Position numbers and translations under genes: made by a program. Below, piece after piece: positions 1 through 9,001 of a stretch of DNA of 64,000 nucleotides. Under the pieces are notes generated by a model. That model ran no database searches and was not told where the DNA came from. It saw only the letters and a list, made by a program, of their open reading frames with translations. The stretch is from Limnobacter alexandrii. Lineage in GTDB: Bacteria > Pseudomonadota > Gammaproteobacteria > Burkholderiales > Burkholderiaceae_B. Each line of letters opens with the position of its first letter. Position 1 is the first letter of the stretch. The stretch is from positions 1-64,000 of the forward strand of contig NZ_SWKN01000009.1 of assembly GCF_005871185.1 (NCBI RefSeq), read 5' to 3'.

Positions 1-189
1 TCGAAATTTCTGCTAACCTTGCCGCTCTTCACTACTGTCTCGTTACCACCTGAGACCCTGAAGAACCGCTTGTTTGCTTCGTTTCGTGCTGCTTGTCGTG
101 CAGCAGAGAAACGAGATTATGCACATCCTTTCAAAACCTGTCAAACACTTTTGGCAAATAAATTCAAAGAATCTTTACATGAAAGTTAG
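1..189 (+). CDS. possible C-terminal fragment of an upstream gene
   Basis: Frame 1 is open from the first base to a TAG at 187-189, so it could be the last 62 codons of a gene starting outside the window. The translated end is basic and rich in Ala, Arg and Lys, and I do not recognise a family. It overlaps the proposed rsuA start by 11 bp, as translationally coupled genes often do. A run of open codons this short can occur by chance, so the call is weak. An inverted repeat at 80-113 lies inside it. Confidence 0.35.
   Translation, partial: SKFLLTLPLFTTVSLPPETLKNRLFASFRAACRAAEKRDYAHPFKTCQTLLANKFKESLHES
80..113 (+). repeat. inverted repeat / hairpin
   Basis: CGTTTC (80-85) pairs with GAAACG (108-113) and TGCTGC (87-92) with GCAGCA (100-105), separated by a small internal bulge and a 7-base loop. 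No T-tract follows, so it is not a standard terminator. It lies inside the open frame at the window edge and upstream of rsuA. Its role is unknown. Confidence 0.5.
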
Positions 190-910
190 ACCCAGCGTAA
201 AAATACTGCAATCACAAGGACTTGGAAGTCGGCGCGAATGCGAAAATATTTTCTGGAATTCCGAGATTTTTCGCAACGGAATTCAAATCAACCCGGAAGT
301 TGATGAAATTTCATTGGGAGACACCCTGCTAATTGACGGAAATAGCTTCGAAATTACCAAATACAAATATGTGTTGATGCACAAGCCGGCTGGCTATGAG
401 ACTTCTCACCTGCCCAGCCACAACCCGTCGGTATTTGATTTACTGCCCAAACACTATATTAAGCGCGGCTTGCAAGCCGCTGGGCGACTAGACGTGGACA
501 CGACAGGACTGCTGCTGTTCTCGGATGACGGCCAGTTTATCCACCGATTAATTAGTGGGAAGGTTGGCACCAAGCAGGAAATAGAAAAGATATATGAGGT
601 GACCGGAGCGCGACCATTTACGGACTTGCAATTGCAGCGATTGCTAGAAGGGGTTGACCTGGATGATGAACCCGAGATTATTTACGCCAGTAAAGCCAAT
701 TTGATGGCTGACGGAAAGCTGGAGCTGGGCATCACCACCGGCAAATATCACCAGGTTAAAAGAATGGTGGCCGCCGTGGGTAACCATGTTGAGAGGCTAC
801 ACCGCAGGGTGGTGGGACCCTATGAATTGCCAACCGACTTGGCTGCTGGTTCCTATATAGAGGTAGACCCGAGCCCGGTGCTAAATAGAGGTGCCAGCAA
901 AGCCCCCTGA
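179..910 (+). CDS. rsuA: 16S rRNA pseudouridine synthase RsuA
   Basis: Converts a uridine of 16S rRNA (U516 in E. coli) to pseudouridine. The 243-residue product is close to the usual RsuA length. An S4-type RNA-binding region fills about the first 60 residues (ILQSQGLGSRRECE), followed by the synthase domain with motif GRLDVDTTGLLL; Asp105 in GRLD is the expected catalytic residue. The frame stays open upstream to 74, but starting at the ATG at 179 places the S4 domain at the N terminus as in the family; an ATG at 119 is an alternative. RluB, RluE and RluF are related, so the exact uridine is inferred from length and best motif fit. Confidence 0.82.
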   Translation: MKVRPSVKILQSQGLGSRRECENIFWNSEIFRNGIQINPEVDEISLGDTLLIDGNSFEITKYKYVLMHKPAGYETSHLPSHNPSVFDLLPKHYIKRGLQAAGRLDVDTTGLLLFSDDGQFIHRLISGKVGTKQEIEKIYEVTGARPFTDLQLQRLLEGVDLDDEPEIIYASKANLMADGKLELGITTGKYHQVKRMVAAVGNHVERLHRRVVGPYELPTDLAAGSYIEVDPSPVLNRGASKAP

Positions 911-960
911 ATTAAAAGGCTTTATCTGCTTTGAAGCCATTAAAAATGCCCTGAATTCGC

Positions 961-996
961 ACTCGAAAGTGTGTTGTGTCATCAAACACTTCGAGT
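961..996. promoter_or_regulatory. inverted repeat over the efp promoter
   Basis: ACTCGAAAGTGT (961-972) and ACACTTCGAGT (986-996) are inverted copies differing by one inserted A. The right arm runs into the first base of the predicted -10 box and the -35 box lies in the spacer. This could be an operator, or a stem at the transcript start; no regulator is identified. Confidence 0.4.
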
Positions 997-1001
997 ACAA
1001 T
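974..1001 (+). promoter_or_regulatory. predicted sigma-70 promoter of efp
   Basis: TTGTGT (974-979) and TACAAT (996-1001) are separated by 16 bp and lie 33 bp upstream of the efp start. The -10 match is strong and the -35 fair. Confidence 0.55.
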
Positions 1002-1034
1002 ACGGGGCTTAAATTTTAAATCCTCATCAAACTC

Positions 1035-1595
1035 ATGAAAACAGCACAAGAAGTTCGCTTAGGCAACGTGGTTATGGTTGGTAAAGACCCCATGGTGGTT
1101 TTGAAGACTGAATACAACAAATCAGGCCGCAACGCCGCCGTTGTAAAAATGAAAATGAAAAACCTGCTGACTGGCGCAGGTATGGAAAGCGTTTACAAAG
1201 CGGACGAGAAGTTCGAGCTGTTGGTGCTGGAACGCAAGGAAGTCACCTATTCTTACTTTGCAGACCCGATGTACGTTTTCATGGACGCGGATTACAACCA
1301 GTACGAAGTGGAAGCCGAGAACATGGGTGACGCTTTGAACTATCTGGATGACGGCATGGAATGTGAAGTGGTGTTCTATGACGGCAAAGCGTTGTCTGTG
1401 GAATTACCCACCAGCCTTGTTCGTGAAGTTGAATACACAGAGCCAGCCGTACGAGGCGACACTTCCGGCAAGATTATGAAAGCAGCACGCATCAAGCCCA
1501 CCAGCTTTGAAATTCAGGTGCCCGCATTTGTTGAAATTGGCGACAAAATTGAAATTGACACACGCACAGCCGAATACCGCAACCGTGTGAAGTAA
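1035..1595 (+). CDS. efp: elongation factor P (Arg32 type)
   Basis: EF-P binds the ribosome between P and E sites and relieves stalling at polyproline stretches. The 186-residue protein has the usual three-domain length. The domain I loop tip reads NKSGRNAA, which places arginine at residue 32. That is the residue rhamnosylated by EarP, whereas EpmA-type EF-Ps carry lysine. The modifying enzyme EarP is encoded next door, so modification type and genome context agree. A predicted promoter and dyad precede the gene, and an intrinsic terminator follows, suggesting that efp can be transcribed on its own. Confidence 0.97.
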   Translation: MKTAQEVRLGNVVMVGKDPMVVLKTEYNKSGRNAAVVKMKMKNLLTGAGMESVYKADEKFELLVLERKEVTYSYFADPMYVFMDADYNQYEVEAENMGDALNYLDDGMECEVVFYDGKALSVELPTSLVREVEYTEPAVRGDTSGKIMKAARIKPTSFEIQVPAFVEIGDKIEIDTRTAEYRNRVK

Positions 1596-1621
1596 ATTAT
1601 TCACAACAGTGTGGATTTGCT

Positions 1622-1650
1622 GGGGCCCCATTGGGGCCCTTTGTATTTTC
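1622..1650 (+). terminator. intrinsic terminator between efp and earP
   Basis: GGGCCCC (1623-1629) and GGGGCCC (1633-1639) form a 7-bp GC stem with an ATT loop, followed by the T-rich TTTGTATTTT. It lies 15 bp before earP, so it may attenuate rather than fully stop read-through. Confidence 0.65.
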
Positions 1651-1664
1651 TGGCATGAGGCGCT

Positions 1665-2735
1665 ATGAACATCGGTATCGTTTGCAAGGTAATCGATAAT
1701 TTCGGCGATGCCGGCTTTTCCCTTCGCTTGGCCAAAGCCTTGGCTACCTCGGGCCACAGCGTCTATTTGTTTCACGACGAGCCAGTTACCTTTGAGGCGC
1801 TGTACCCTTGCCCGGATGATGACAAGCTAACACTCATCGATGCGACGAAAACCGACTTTGAAACTGGGTGGCAGCAAACTCTGGACCTGATTCTGGAGCC
1901 GTTTGGAACATCAAGTGAACAAACCAAATTCCGCTTCGATCTAGCACTGAAAAGCCAGTTTCCCCACACCCCCTGGCTGCTGATTGACTACCTTTCGTCC
2001 GAAAAATGGGTTGAAGACTTTCACTTGAGTACCTCAGTGGACCCTAGTAGCGGGCATGTGACCACTTTTTTCTATCCTGGCTTTACCAACAAAACAGGTG
2101 GGCTGATTCATTGCGACTATCCAACCCACCTGATCGGGAAACAGCCACCCGTAAACAGCACAAGCCTGAACATCTTCGTTTTCGCCTATTCGAATGCGCC
2201 CACAAGAAAGCTAATAGACACTTGCAATGCAATAAGCACCCCGAAACACACTGTGAAAATTGGACTTGCAGGCAATGCAGTCCTGCCCGAACCAGATGAT
2301 TGTGCCGTTGCGGTTCCCTTCGTCGCACAAAGTGAATTTGATGAACTTCTGGCGCAATACGACGTGCTGTTTGTAAGAGGGGAAGACTCGTTTGTTCGAG
2401 CTCAACTGGCGGGCAAACCGTTTATTTGGCAAATTTACCCCACTCAAGACCAGGCACATGCCGAGAAACTTGCCTGCTTTTACGAGTTGTACGCCAAAGA
2501 CCTTGGCGAGGACTGCAAGCAGGCACTTTGGAATTGCTGGATGGCCTGGAACGGTATTGCGGCACCGGAAGATTTTGGCAAGACCTGGATTGCGCTTTTG
2601 CCCTACTTGCCTGAACTACGCACCCATGCGGTGAAATGGCAAGCGCAGCTTTTAGAGGGTCGGGAGCTCGTAAAGGAAGTTCTTACATGGCACGGTTTGC
2701 AGACTCCTACTTTGAACGAAAAGCCTGATTTATAA
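1665..2735 (+). CDS. earP: EF-P arginine rhamnosyltransferase EarP
   Basis: Transfers rhamnose from dTDP-rhamnose to Arg32 of EF-P in the cytoplasm. The 356-residue product starts with the family signature DNFGDAG; Asp11 and Asp15 correspond to the essential aspartates near the N terminus. The C-terminal half carries RGEDSFVRAQ (238-247) followed by AGKPFIWQIYP, the nucleotide-sugar binding segment. It follows efp after a 69-bp gap with a terminator-like hairpin. Here efp comes first and earP second. A hairpin over the stop codon acts as terminator. Confidence 0.95.
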   Translation: MNIGIVCKVIDNFGDAGFSLRLAKALATSGHSVYLFHDEPVTFEALYPCPDDDKLTLIDATKTDFETGWQQTLDLILEPFGTSSEQTKFRFDLALKSQFPHTPWLLIDYLSSEKWVEDFHLSTSVDPSSGHVTTFFYPGFTNKTGGLIHCDYPTHLIGKQPPVNSTSLNIFVFAYSNAPTRKLIDTCNAISTPKHTVKIGLAGNAVLPEPDDCAVAVPFVAQSEFDELLAQYDVLFVRGEDSFVRAQLAGKPFIWQIYPTQDQAHAEKLACFYELYAKDLGEDCKQALWNCWMAWNGIAAPEDFGKTWIALLPYLPELRTHAVKWQAQLLEGRELVKEVLTWHGLQTPTLNEKPDL

Positions 2736-2744
2736 GGCTTTTTT
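2719..2744 (+). terminator. terminator overlapping the earP stop codon
   Basis: AAAAGCCT (2719-2726) pairs with AGGCTTTT (2735-2742) across an 8-base loop and continues into a short T-tract. The earP stop TAA (2733-2735) sits at the loop-stem border. Confidence 0.6.
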
Positions 2745-2807
2745 CACCAAAAGGAAACTCAGGGGAAAGGCAGAAACTGAATTCAAGTTCAACGCTTGGA
2801 TTACGCA

Positions 2808-3467
2808 ATGCTGTCATTTCTTCTCTCTCTGGGTTTGGGTTTTGGCTCAATCAACCTGACACAGCTGCCCGCCAAGCAAGTTGAACAAATCGCCACGGAA
2901 GTCATGGCCGAGCTGGCTGCAGAAATGAAAACCAAGCCCTCTCTGATCGTGACAGCACGCCCTGAACCTACGCCTTTAGGCGCCTTGGCCTATGCCAATG
3001 GCAAGTGCGTGGTGATTGTGAACACGAATGAAACAGCCTGGGCACAGTGGGGCCGGTTTTTGAACGAAAACAATCGCGCACATTGGACACAAATTATTGC
3101 TGCATCTGTGGCGCATGAGATGGGGCACTGTTTTCGGGAAAGTCGTTCTTTCGTGGCCAACTACGAGGTGGATGCAGACGAGTTTCGAGGTATTCAGAAC
3201 ACCGGAAGCTTTGGCCCAAAACCAGAAATGGTTTACAAACAGGAGTTATTCGCCGATACCGTGGCCATTCTTTATGCAAAAGAGAATGCGGGAAGCGAAG
3301 CTGATTACGTGATTGAATCCATGATTCAGGCACGGGAGCGATTCAGCGCCAATGACCCCACCCACAACACAGCCAAGATGCTAAACCGGCTGATTGCCAG
3401 CGACACCACGCGACAGGGCAATGAAACGTTGGGTTTGGCTGCGACACGCTTGCTTTCAGCGCTGTAA
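2808..3467 (+). CDS. putative zinc metallopeptidase (HExxH)
   Basis: I do not recognise the family by name. With the ATG at 2808 the product is 219 residues and starts with a short hydrophobic stretch that could be a weak signal or membrane anchor; a TTG at 2796 in the same frame is an alternative. HEMGH at 103-107 is a gluzincin-type zinc motif, and QELFAD about 40 residues later offers the third ligand Glu. The remainder is a mostly soluble single domain. It is a lone gene between earP (same strand, terminator in between) and xerC (convergent), so context gives no substrate. Peptidase activity is inferred from the motif only. Confidence 0.6.
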   Translation: MLSFLLSLGLGFGSINLTQLPAKQVEQIATEVMAELAAEMKTKPSLIVTARPEPTPLGALAYANGKCVVIVNTNETAWAQWGRFLNENNRAHWTQIIAASVAHEMGHCFRESRSFVANYEVDADEFRGIQNTGSFGPKPEMVYKQELFADTVAILYAKENAGSEADYVIESMIQARERFSANDPTHNTAKMLNRLIASDTTRQGNETLGLAATRLLSAL

Positions 3468-3481
3468 TCAGGGAACAAGCT

Positions 3482-4378
3482 TTATTTGGCGCGGGGAAAA
3501 GCCTTGTCATAAACGCTGGAAAGGTGATCAAAATCAAGCGCCGTGTATACCTGCGTTGAAGCAATAGACGCGTGCCCCAACAATTCCTGAACTGCTCGCA
3601 GGTTTTGTGTCCCCTGCAGCAAATGACTTCCAAACGAGTGACGCAACATGTGAGGGTGTAAGTGTTGCCCCAAGCCGCAATTTGCAGCATGGTCGGCGAC
3701 ATCTCGCTGTGCCTGCCTGACAGTTAACGGCTTTCCCTTGGCCGATACAAAAAGGGCCGTTTCTTGCCCCCTCCCCTGCTCGACCAAATGGCACTGTCGT
3801 GGCTCGGTGAATTCTTTGAAACGGATTTGCAGGGTGTCAACCACTGGCACAATGCGGGCCTTGTTTCCTTTTCCGATTACCCGCAATTCTGTTGATCCTC
3901 TCAAGGCGTCGACCTGAAGTGTCAATGCCTCGCTGATCCGCAATCCAGTGCAGTACAGCAGTTCGATCAAGACGTGCGCCTGAGCAAAACGAAACTCTTG
4001 CGGAAGTGGTCTGGCGAGCAAGGCGGCCAAGGGATCGACCCCCACGGCTTTGGGAAGGGATTTTGGTAGCTTGGGGGTTTTGAGCCCCAAAGTGGGATCA
4101 AGACTGATCAGGCCGTTGCTCAGCAAATACTTGAAAAACCCGCGCCAGCTTGAAGCCACCCGCGCCAAACTGGCAGGTGCCGCACCTTTGGCATGGCGCC
4201 GGGCAAGGATTGATTTGAGCGCGGTGGCCGTGACCTGCGCTGGCGGCATGTCGATGAGCAACAGATCACCGTGCGCCGCCTTCACAGAGTTCTCGCTGTA
4301 ACGCCGCTCGAGGCGCAAAAAGTCCAGATATCGCTGAATCAGGATTGCGTGTTCTGGAGTCTGCTCAGCGCTGCGCAT
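3482..4378 (-). CDS. xerC: tyrosine recombinase XerC
   Basis: Site-specific recombinase that works with XerD at dif to resolve chromosome dimers. With the ATG at 4378 it has 298 residues, the normal length; the frame is open to 4462 but that extension is not family-like. An N-terminal SAM-like DNA-binding domain (YLDFLRLERRYSENSV) precedes the catalytic domain. The active-site set is present: Arg147 in TGLRISEA, Lys in GKGNKAR, His243 and Arg246 in HMLRHSFG, His269 in LLGHAS, and Tyr278 as nucleophile in STQVYTALD. It is last in dapF-DUF484-xerC and its start overlaps the preceding gene by 40 bp. That operon identifies it as XerC rather than XerD. Confidence 0.95.
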   Translation of the reverse strand: MRSAEQTPEHAILIQRYLDFLRLERRYSENSVKAAHGDLLLIDMPPAQVTATALKSILARRHAKGAAPASLARVASSWRGFFKYLLSNGLISLDPTLGLKTPKLPKSLPKAVGVDPLAALLARPLPQEFRFAQAHVLIELLYCTGLRISEALTLQVDALRGSTELRVIGKGNKARIVPVVDTLQIRFKEFTEPRQCHLVEQGRGQETALFVSAKGKPLTVRQAQRDVADHAANCGLGQHLHPHMLRHSFGSHLLQGTQNLRAVQELLGHASIASTQVYTALDFDHLSSVYDKAFPRAK

Positions 4379-4989
4379 GCGGTTTCGGCCAGAGTATTCA
4401 GGAAATCGGTTTCCAAGGTTGGCGAAAACCGGTCTTTGTCGGGAGAGCCGAAGCCCAGACAACCGAAGGTCTCTGGACTCGCACCAACACGCAAAGGGAT
4501 CAACACCACCGAGCGGGGCACTACCTCTTCGCCATCGAATACCGACAATGTGGGCGCATTTTCAGCAAACCCGCAGTAGAGGCTTTTCATGCCATCGATG
4601 AGTTCCTTGTCGGAAGCACTGACTGTGGAACTGTCGTTCTCCCACAATTGCAAACGAACGATTGGCACCACAAATTTCTTTTTGATTGCCTCGACCAACA
4701 CAGTGGGCAAATCAGTGGCACTTTTGACTGTCAGCAAGGTGCGGGTAATCGACTGAAGATTGTCGATAATTGCTTGGTTTTCAACCGCCGCGTGGGTCAT
4801 TTCGACCACCCTGTGCTCGAGGGACTTCACCTTTTCACGCATGGTTTGAACCTGACGCTCGTGCAACGATGCCACGTTCCCGGTGCTTTGCTCGGGCAGT
4901 TTGATAAAAGCAAGAATACCCGGATTCCTGATCAAAAAATCGGGGTGTGCTTTCAGAAAATCGGCAACCTGAACGGCCTCGTCAGTCAT
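4339..4989 (-). CDS. DUF484 family protein
   Basis: A 216-residue protein of the DUF484 family, which is characteristically encoded between dapF and xerC. The N-terminal segment (VADFLKAHPDFLIRNP) is typical. A helical, probably coiled-coil stretch around residues 45-80 follows, then a GAF-like C-terminal domain. The biochemical role is not established; GAF similarity suggests ligand sensing but no ligand can be named. Its start overlaps the dapF stop and its end overlaps the xerC start, so the three genes are probably co-translated. Confidence 0.85.
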   Translation of the reverse strand: MTDEAVQVADFLKAHPDFLIRNPGILAFIKLPEQSTGNVASLHERQVQTMREKVKSLEHRVVEMTHAAVENQAIIDNLQSITRTLLTVKSATDLPTVLVEAIKKKFVVPIVRLQLWENDSSTVSASDKELIDGMKSLYCGFAENAPTLSVFDGEEVVPRSVVLIPLRVGASPETFGCLGFGSPDKDRFSPTLETDFLNTLAETACAALSRLQNTQS

Positions 4990-5861
4990 AAGTAAAACTC
5001 TCCTTCGAAAACTGTTTGCGCTGGGCCAGTCATCAGGACATCACTGTCTTGCTGGCCACTCCATTCAATGGTGAGCGTTCCACCGGCTTTGACCACATCC
5101 ACACGCTCGGCGATCAGCCCCATTTTCATGCCAACAACGGCAGCTGCGCATGCACCTGTTCCGCAAGCCAGGGTTTCACCCACCCCGCGCTCATAGACGC
5201 GGAGATGAACCCGACTGCGATCAACAATGTGAAGAAACCCCACGTTAACCCTTTCAGGAAAACGGGGATGCGACTCAAGTATTGCTCCCAAACGCTGAAC
5301 CAGCGCGTCGGAGGCGGGTTGATCCAACAAGATCACGACATGGGGATTGCCCATGGATGCGACACCGACCCACAGTTCTTCCAGGCCGGGACCTGAATCA
5401 ACCGGTAGTTTGTACTGTGTCAGACTGCCCGCCTTGCGACTGGCCAAGCCTTCTGCGATGAACGGTACTTTGTCAGCATTAAACTGCGCCGGCCCCATAT
5501 TCACCTTGACCCAATTGTGCTTGATCAATTCAGGTTGAATAATGCCCGCGAGCGTTTCAACGGTGATTTGATTTTTTTGAGTGAGCCCTTTGTCAAACAC
5601 ATACTGCGCGAAACAACGAGCGCCGTTGCCACACTGTTGCACCTCTTGCCCGTCCGCATTGAAAATTCGGTATTTGAAATCAGCAAGGCTTGAAGATTCG
5701 ACAATGAGAATCTGGTCAGCACCAACACCAAAATGACGATCCGCAAGCCGCTTGATCAACCCGGGATTGAGGTCAATTTGACCCCCGAAGTTGTCCAGCA
5801 CAACGAAATCGTTGCCTGCACCGTGCATTTTGGTGAACTTGAGTTTGTTCGAAGTTGCCAT
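4986..5861 (-). CDS. dapF: diaminopimelate epimerase
   Basis: Interconverts LL- and meso-diaminopimelate, the last shared step before lysine and the peptidoglycan cross-linking residue. The 291-residue protein has both active-site cysteines in their signatures, Cys77 in QCGNGARC and Cys233 in ACGTGACAA, plus the N-terminal KMHGAGNDFVVLD. It leads the dapF-DUF484-xerC operon; the stop TGA overlaps the next ATG. The start keeps a short natural leader before the KMHGAG motif. Confidence 0.96.
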   Translation of the reverse strand: MATSNKLKFTKMHGAGNDFVVLDNFGGQIDLNPGLIKRLADRHFGVGADQILIVESSSLADFKYRIFNADGQEVQQCGNGARCFAQYVFDKGLTQKNQITVETLAGIIQPELIKHNWVKVNMGPAQFNADKVPFIAEGLASRKAGSLTQYKLPVDSGPGLEELWVGVASMGNPHVVILLDQPASDALVQRLGAILESHPRFPERVNVGFLHIVDRSRVHLRVYERGVGETLACGTGACAAAVVGMKMGLIAERVDVVKAGGTLTIEWSGQQDSDVLMTGPAQTVFEGEFYL

Positions 5862-5901
5862 CGTCTCTTGGTCAAAGAACCTAGTGTGTATGTTTCAAGT
5901 G

Positions 5902-6777
5902 TCAGTATATTCTGGACTCGCCAGCCGGGCGGGTTTTGAACCGCTTGTGCAACCACAAGTATTGCGCAATGTTGTCTTTCACCCAAGACTCAATGTGATG
6001 ATTCATGACTTGAGTGGAATCGGTGTCGTCGTCCAGCGGAAAATTGGGCAGTGGCTCGTGAATATGGATGCTGTAACGGCCGTTGCTGTATTTGGTAGTC
6101 ACCGGTACAACTTGCGCCTGAAGCAGCTTCGACAACCTGGCCACCGCTGTCACGGTGGCTGCCTTAACGCCAAAAAAGTTGACAAAGACAGAGTCGCGCT
6201 CGCCAAAGTCCATGTCAGGCAAATAATACAGCGGCCGGCCTTTTTTCATCGCAGCCAGCAATGGACGCACGCCCTGCTGGCGGGACAAAAGCAGTTGGTC
6301 TCCAAACTTGGAGCGACCCTGCAATATCAGCGAATTCAATACCGGATTTTTCTGGTTTGAGTACATGGTGACCATGTCAATTTCGAGACACAGGCGGCTC
6401 CAGGCCGCATCAAGACCTAGAAAATGGGGCGCCAGAAAAATAGTCGGACGACCACCATCAAGATTGACCAACGCCTCAGGGTTCTCAATTCGAACCCGAT
6501 CACGGACTACCTTTTCATCGCCTGACCACAACCAGGCCCTGTCCAGAAAAGTACGCAAGTAAAAGTAAATGTGGGCCAAAGCCCAACGAATGCGCTGGAC
6601 CATGGATGAATCAGGAAAACACAGGGAGAGGTTGGTGAGCGCGACCATGCGGCGCTCGCGGGCCAAGGCAAACAACAGGACGGCCAACAACATCGAGATG
6701 GATGTAGAAACAAGCCGATAAGCAAAAAACGGAAGCCGCGCCAGCGCGAACCAGATTGAGATCAGGAATTCAGTCAC
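5902..6777 (-). CDS. lipid A biosynthesis acyltransferase (HX4D type)
   Basis: Inner-membrane LpxL/LpxM-family enzyme that adds a secondary acyl chain to lipid A. The 291-residue protein has a hydrophobic N-terminal anchor, then APHFLGLDAAW with the catalytic dyad His118 and Asp123. It starts with GTG inside the stop of the preceding acyltransferase (GTGA), so the two are translationally coupled. Two tandem paralogues suggest one adds the first and the other the second late acyl chain, but acyl length and position cannot be read from the sequence. Confidence 0.85.
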   Translation of the reverse strand: MTEFLISIWFALARLPFFAYRLVSTSISMLLAVLLFALARERRMVALTNLSLCFPDSSMVQRIRWALAHIYFYLRTFLDRAWLWSGDEKVVRDRVRIENPEALVNLDGGRPTIFLAPHFLGLDAAWSRLCLEIDMVTMYSNQKNPVLNSLILQGRSKFGDQLLLSRQQGVRPLLAAMKKGRPLYYLPDMDFGERDSVFVNFFGVKAATVTAVARLSKLLQAQVVPVTTKYSNGRYSIHIHEPLPNFPLDDDTDSTQVMNHHIESWVKDNIAQYLWLHKRFKTRPAGESRIY

Positions 6778-7721
6778 GATTGCCCTTGTTGAGCCTGCTG
6801 GCCTTTGGGAGATTTATAACGCTCGTAGCCCCAATAGTATTGCTCTGGATGCATCAGAATCAGTTTTTCCATTTCTGCATTCACTTGAGTGGCCGCCTCG
6901 ACGGGATCAGCACTCAATGACTCCGGGCCTTGGTACAACTCCAGGCGAAAGCCCTCACCACCCCGTTTTCTGTAGCCGATTGCCAAAACAATGGCTGCAC
7001 CAGTGGCCTGATGCAATCGACCTGGCAAGGTCATGGTGTAAGCGGGCTGACCAAACATGGGTGCCCACACGCCTTCACCGTGGGCCGGGACCTGGTCGGG
7101 CAACATGCCAACCGCTTCGCCCCGCTTTAACGCCTTAAGCAGGATTTTCACGCCGCCAAGTGTGGTGGGGGCCAAAGCGACGTTGTCACGGGCCCGGCTG
7201 TCTTCAATAATATCTTGAAGCTCTGCCTTGCGATTGGGTCGATACAACACAGTAATGGGCGCGCGGGTGGAAAAAACCTGGGCTGTTGATTCAAAACTCC
7301 CCATATGTGGTGTTAAAAAGATGATGCCTCTTCCCTTGTCTTGGGCACGTTGAACAACGTCCCAGCCGGTAATGTCGGTGCACCGCGCTGCTCCCTGTTG
7401 CGTGGACATGCCCCAGAGAAAGGGGAGCTCCAGAAGCGCCATCCCGGCATGCTTGACCGAGCCCTTTACAACACCAAGACGAATTGCTTCATTGTGGGGA
7501 AAAGCGATTTTGGAATGCGTGTCGATTTTGCGACGGTAACTGGCCGACAAACCATACACAGCCCACCCCAGCCACGCACCAAGTGCATGCAGGACCGGCA
7601 AGGGAAATGCCGACAAAGCTTTGAACAAATATTTCACCATGGGCCAGATTGTAACCAGTACGCGCTTTGCCTTCGCCCTCAAATGTTGTATATTTCCCAA
7701 GTTCGCTGAGTTAAATGACAA
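6774..7721 (-). CDS. lipid A biosynthesis acyltransferase (HX4E type)
   Basis: Second LpxL/HtrB-like acyltransferase, 315 residues with this start. The catalytic motif is TPHMGSFES with His139 and Glu144, so the acidic residue is Glu where the downstream paralogue has Asp. LPDQVPAHGEGVWAPMFG is the typical substrate-pocket stretch. The first 27 residues are unusual for the family and a start at ATG 7640 (MVKYLFKALSAF) is possible; neither has a clear ribosome-binding site. Divergent from metK across a short gap that must hold both promoters. Confidence 0.85.
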   Translation of the reverse strand: MSFNSANLGNIQHLRAKAKRVLVTIWPMVKYLFKALSAFPLPVLHALGAWLGWAVYGLSASYRRKIDTHSKIAFPHNEAIRLGVVKGSVKHAGMALLELPFLWGMSTQQGAARCTDITGWDVVQRAQDKGRGIIFLTPHMGSFESTAQVFSTRAPITVLYRPNRKAELQDIIEDSRARDNVALAPTTLGGVKILLKALKRGEAVGMLPDQVPAHGEGVWAPMFGQPAYTMTLPGRLHQATGAAIVLAIGYRKRGGEGFRLELYQGPESLSADPVEAATQVNAEMEKLILMHPEQYYWGYERYKSPKGQQAQQGQS

Positions 7722-7818
7722 CTTGCGGGGCGAACTAAAACAAATCTGCTAAAGCGTCGCCGGGCTTCAAACGAACATGGCGGCTGTAATAACCCCCTGT
7801 TTATTTGGAGCTTTTTTA

Positions 7819-8985
7819 ATGTCTAACGAATTTTTCTTTACATCGGAATCAGTGTCGGAAGGCCACCCGGACAAGGTTGCAGACCAGATTTCCGACGCAG
7901 TTTTAGATGCAATTCTCGAACAAGACCCCACGGCTCGCGTGGCCGCAGAAACGCTGACCAACACCGGTTTGGTGGTCATGGCTGGCGAAATCACGACCAC
8001 CGCGCAGGTGAACTATATTGACGTTGCGCGTGAAACCCTGAAGAAAATCGGCTATGACAATGGTGATTTCGGTATTGATCACAAAAGCTGCGCTGTCATG
8101 GTGTGCTACGACCGTCAAAGCCCGGACATTGCCCAAGGCGTGGACAAAGCCCATGACAATGACCTGGACCAAGGCGCCGGAGACCAAGGTCTGATGTTTG
8201 GTTATGCGGTGAACGAAACCCGCGAATTGATGCCGCTGGCCATCAGCCTGTCGCACCAGTTGGTTCAACGCCAAAGCCTGCTTCGCAAAGACGGCCGCCT
8301 GCCTTGGCTGCGCCCGGATGCAAAATCGCAGGTCACCATCAAATATGTGGATGGAAAGCCTTTCTGCATCGACACGGTGGTGCTTTCAACCCAACACTCG
8401 CCAGACATCGAATTGGCCACCCTGCGCGAGGCTGTGATTGAAGAGGTTATCAAACCCGTGTTGCCCAAAGAACTGGTGAAAGGGAACATCAACTTTCTGG
8501 TCAACCCCACCGGACGCTTTGTGATTGGCGGCCCACAAGGCGATTGTGGCTTGACTGGTCGCAAAATTATTGTGGACACCTATGGCGGTGCAGCTCCACA
8601 CGGTGGCGGCGCATTCTCGGGCAAAGATCCATCCAAAGTGGATCGCTCGGCCGCTTATGCTGGCCGCTACGTGGCGAAAAACATTGTGGCAGCGGGCTTG
8701 GCTGAGAAATGCCTGGTGCAGGTGAGCTACGCGATTGGTGTAGCACGCCCAACTTCGATCATGGTGAACACTTTTGGCACCGGGAAAATTGAAGACAGCG
8801 CGATTACCGAATTGGTGAGCGCTCATTTTGACCTGCGTCCGAAAGGCATTGTGCAGATGCTGGACCTGTTGCGCCCCATTTATGCGAAAACAGCAGCATA
8901 TGGTCACTTTGGCCGTGAAGAACCAGAATTCAGCTGGGAGCGCACTGACAAGGCAGAAGCCTTAAAAGCAGCAGCAGGTATTTGA
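7819..8985 (+). CDS. metK: S-adenosylmethionine synthetase
   Basis: Makes S-adenosylmethionine from methionine and ATP in the cytoplasm. The product is 388 residues from the ATG at 7819, which has a GGAG 8 bp upstream; the frame is open to 7777 but the extension is not conserved. Signatures include [14 protein letters not shown] at the N terminus, [12 protein letters not shown], and the P-loop-like [15 protein letters not shown]. It begins the methyl-cycle cluster metK-ahcY-tlyA-metF. I see no recognisable SAM riboswitch in its short leader. Confidence 0.97.
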   Translation: MSNEFFFTSESVSEGHPDKVADQISDAVLDAILEQDPTARVAAETLTNTGLVVMAGEITTTAQVNYIDVARETLKKIGYDNGDFGIDHKSCAVMVCYDRQSPDIAQGVDKAHDNDLDQGAGDQGLMFGYAVNETRELMPLAISLSHQLVQRQSLLRKDGRLPWLRPDAKSQVTIKYVDGKPFCIDTVVLSTQHSPDIELATLREAVIEEVIKPVLPKELVKGNINFLVNPTGRFVIGGPQGDCGLTGRKIIVDTYGGAAPHGGGAFSGKDPSKVDRSAAYAGRYVAKNIVAAGLAEKCLVQVSYAIGVARPTSIMVNTFGTGKIEDSAITELVSAHFDLRPKGIVQMLDLLRPIYAKTAAYGHFGREEPEFSWERTDKAEALKAAAGI

Positions 8986-9001
8986 TTCAAGGGATGTTTT
9001 G

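Noticed and set aside
7722-7818. SAM riboswitch before metK
   Set aside because: The gap is short, shared with a divergent gene, and I could not build the pairings of any known SAM riboswitch.
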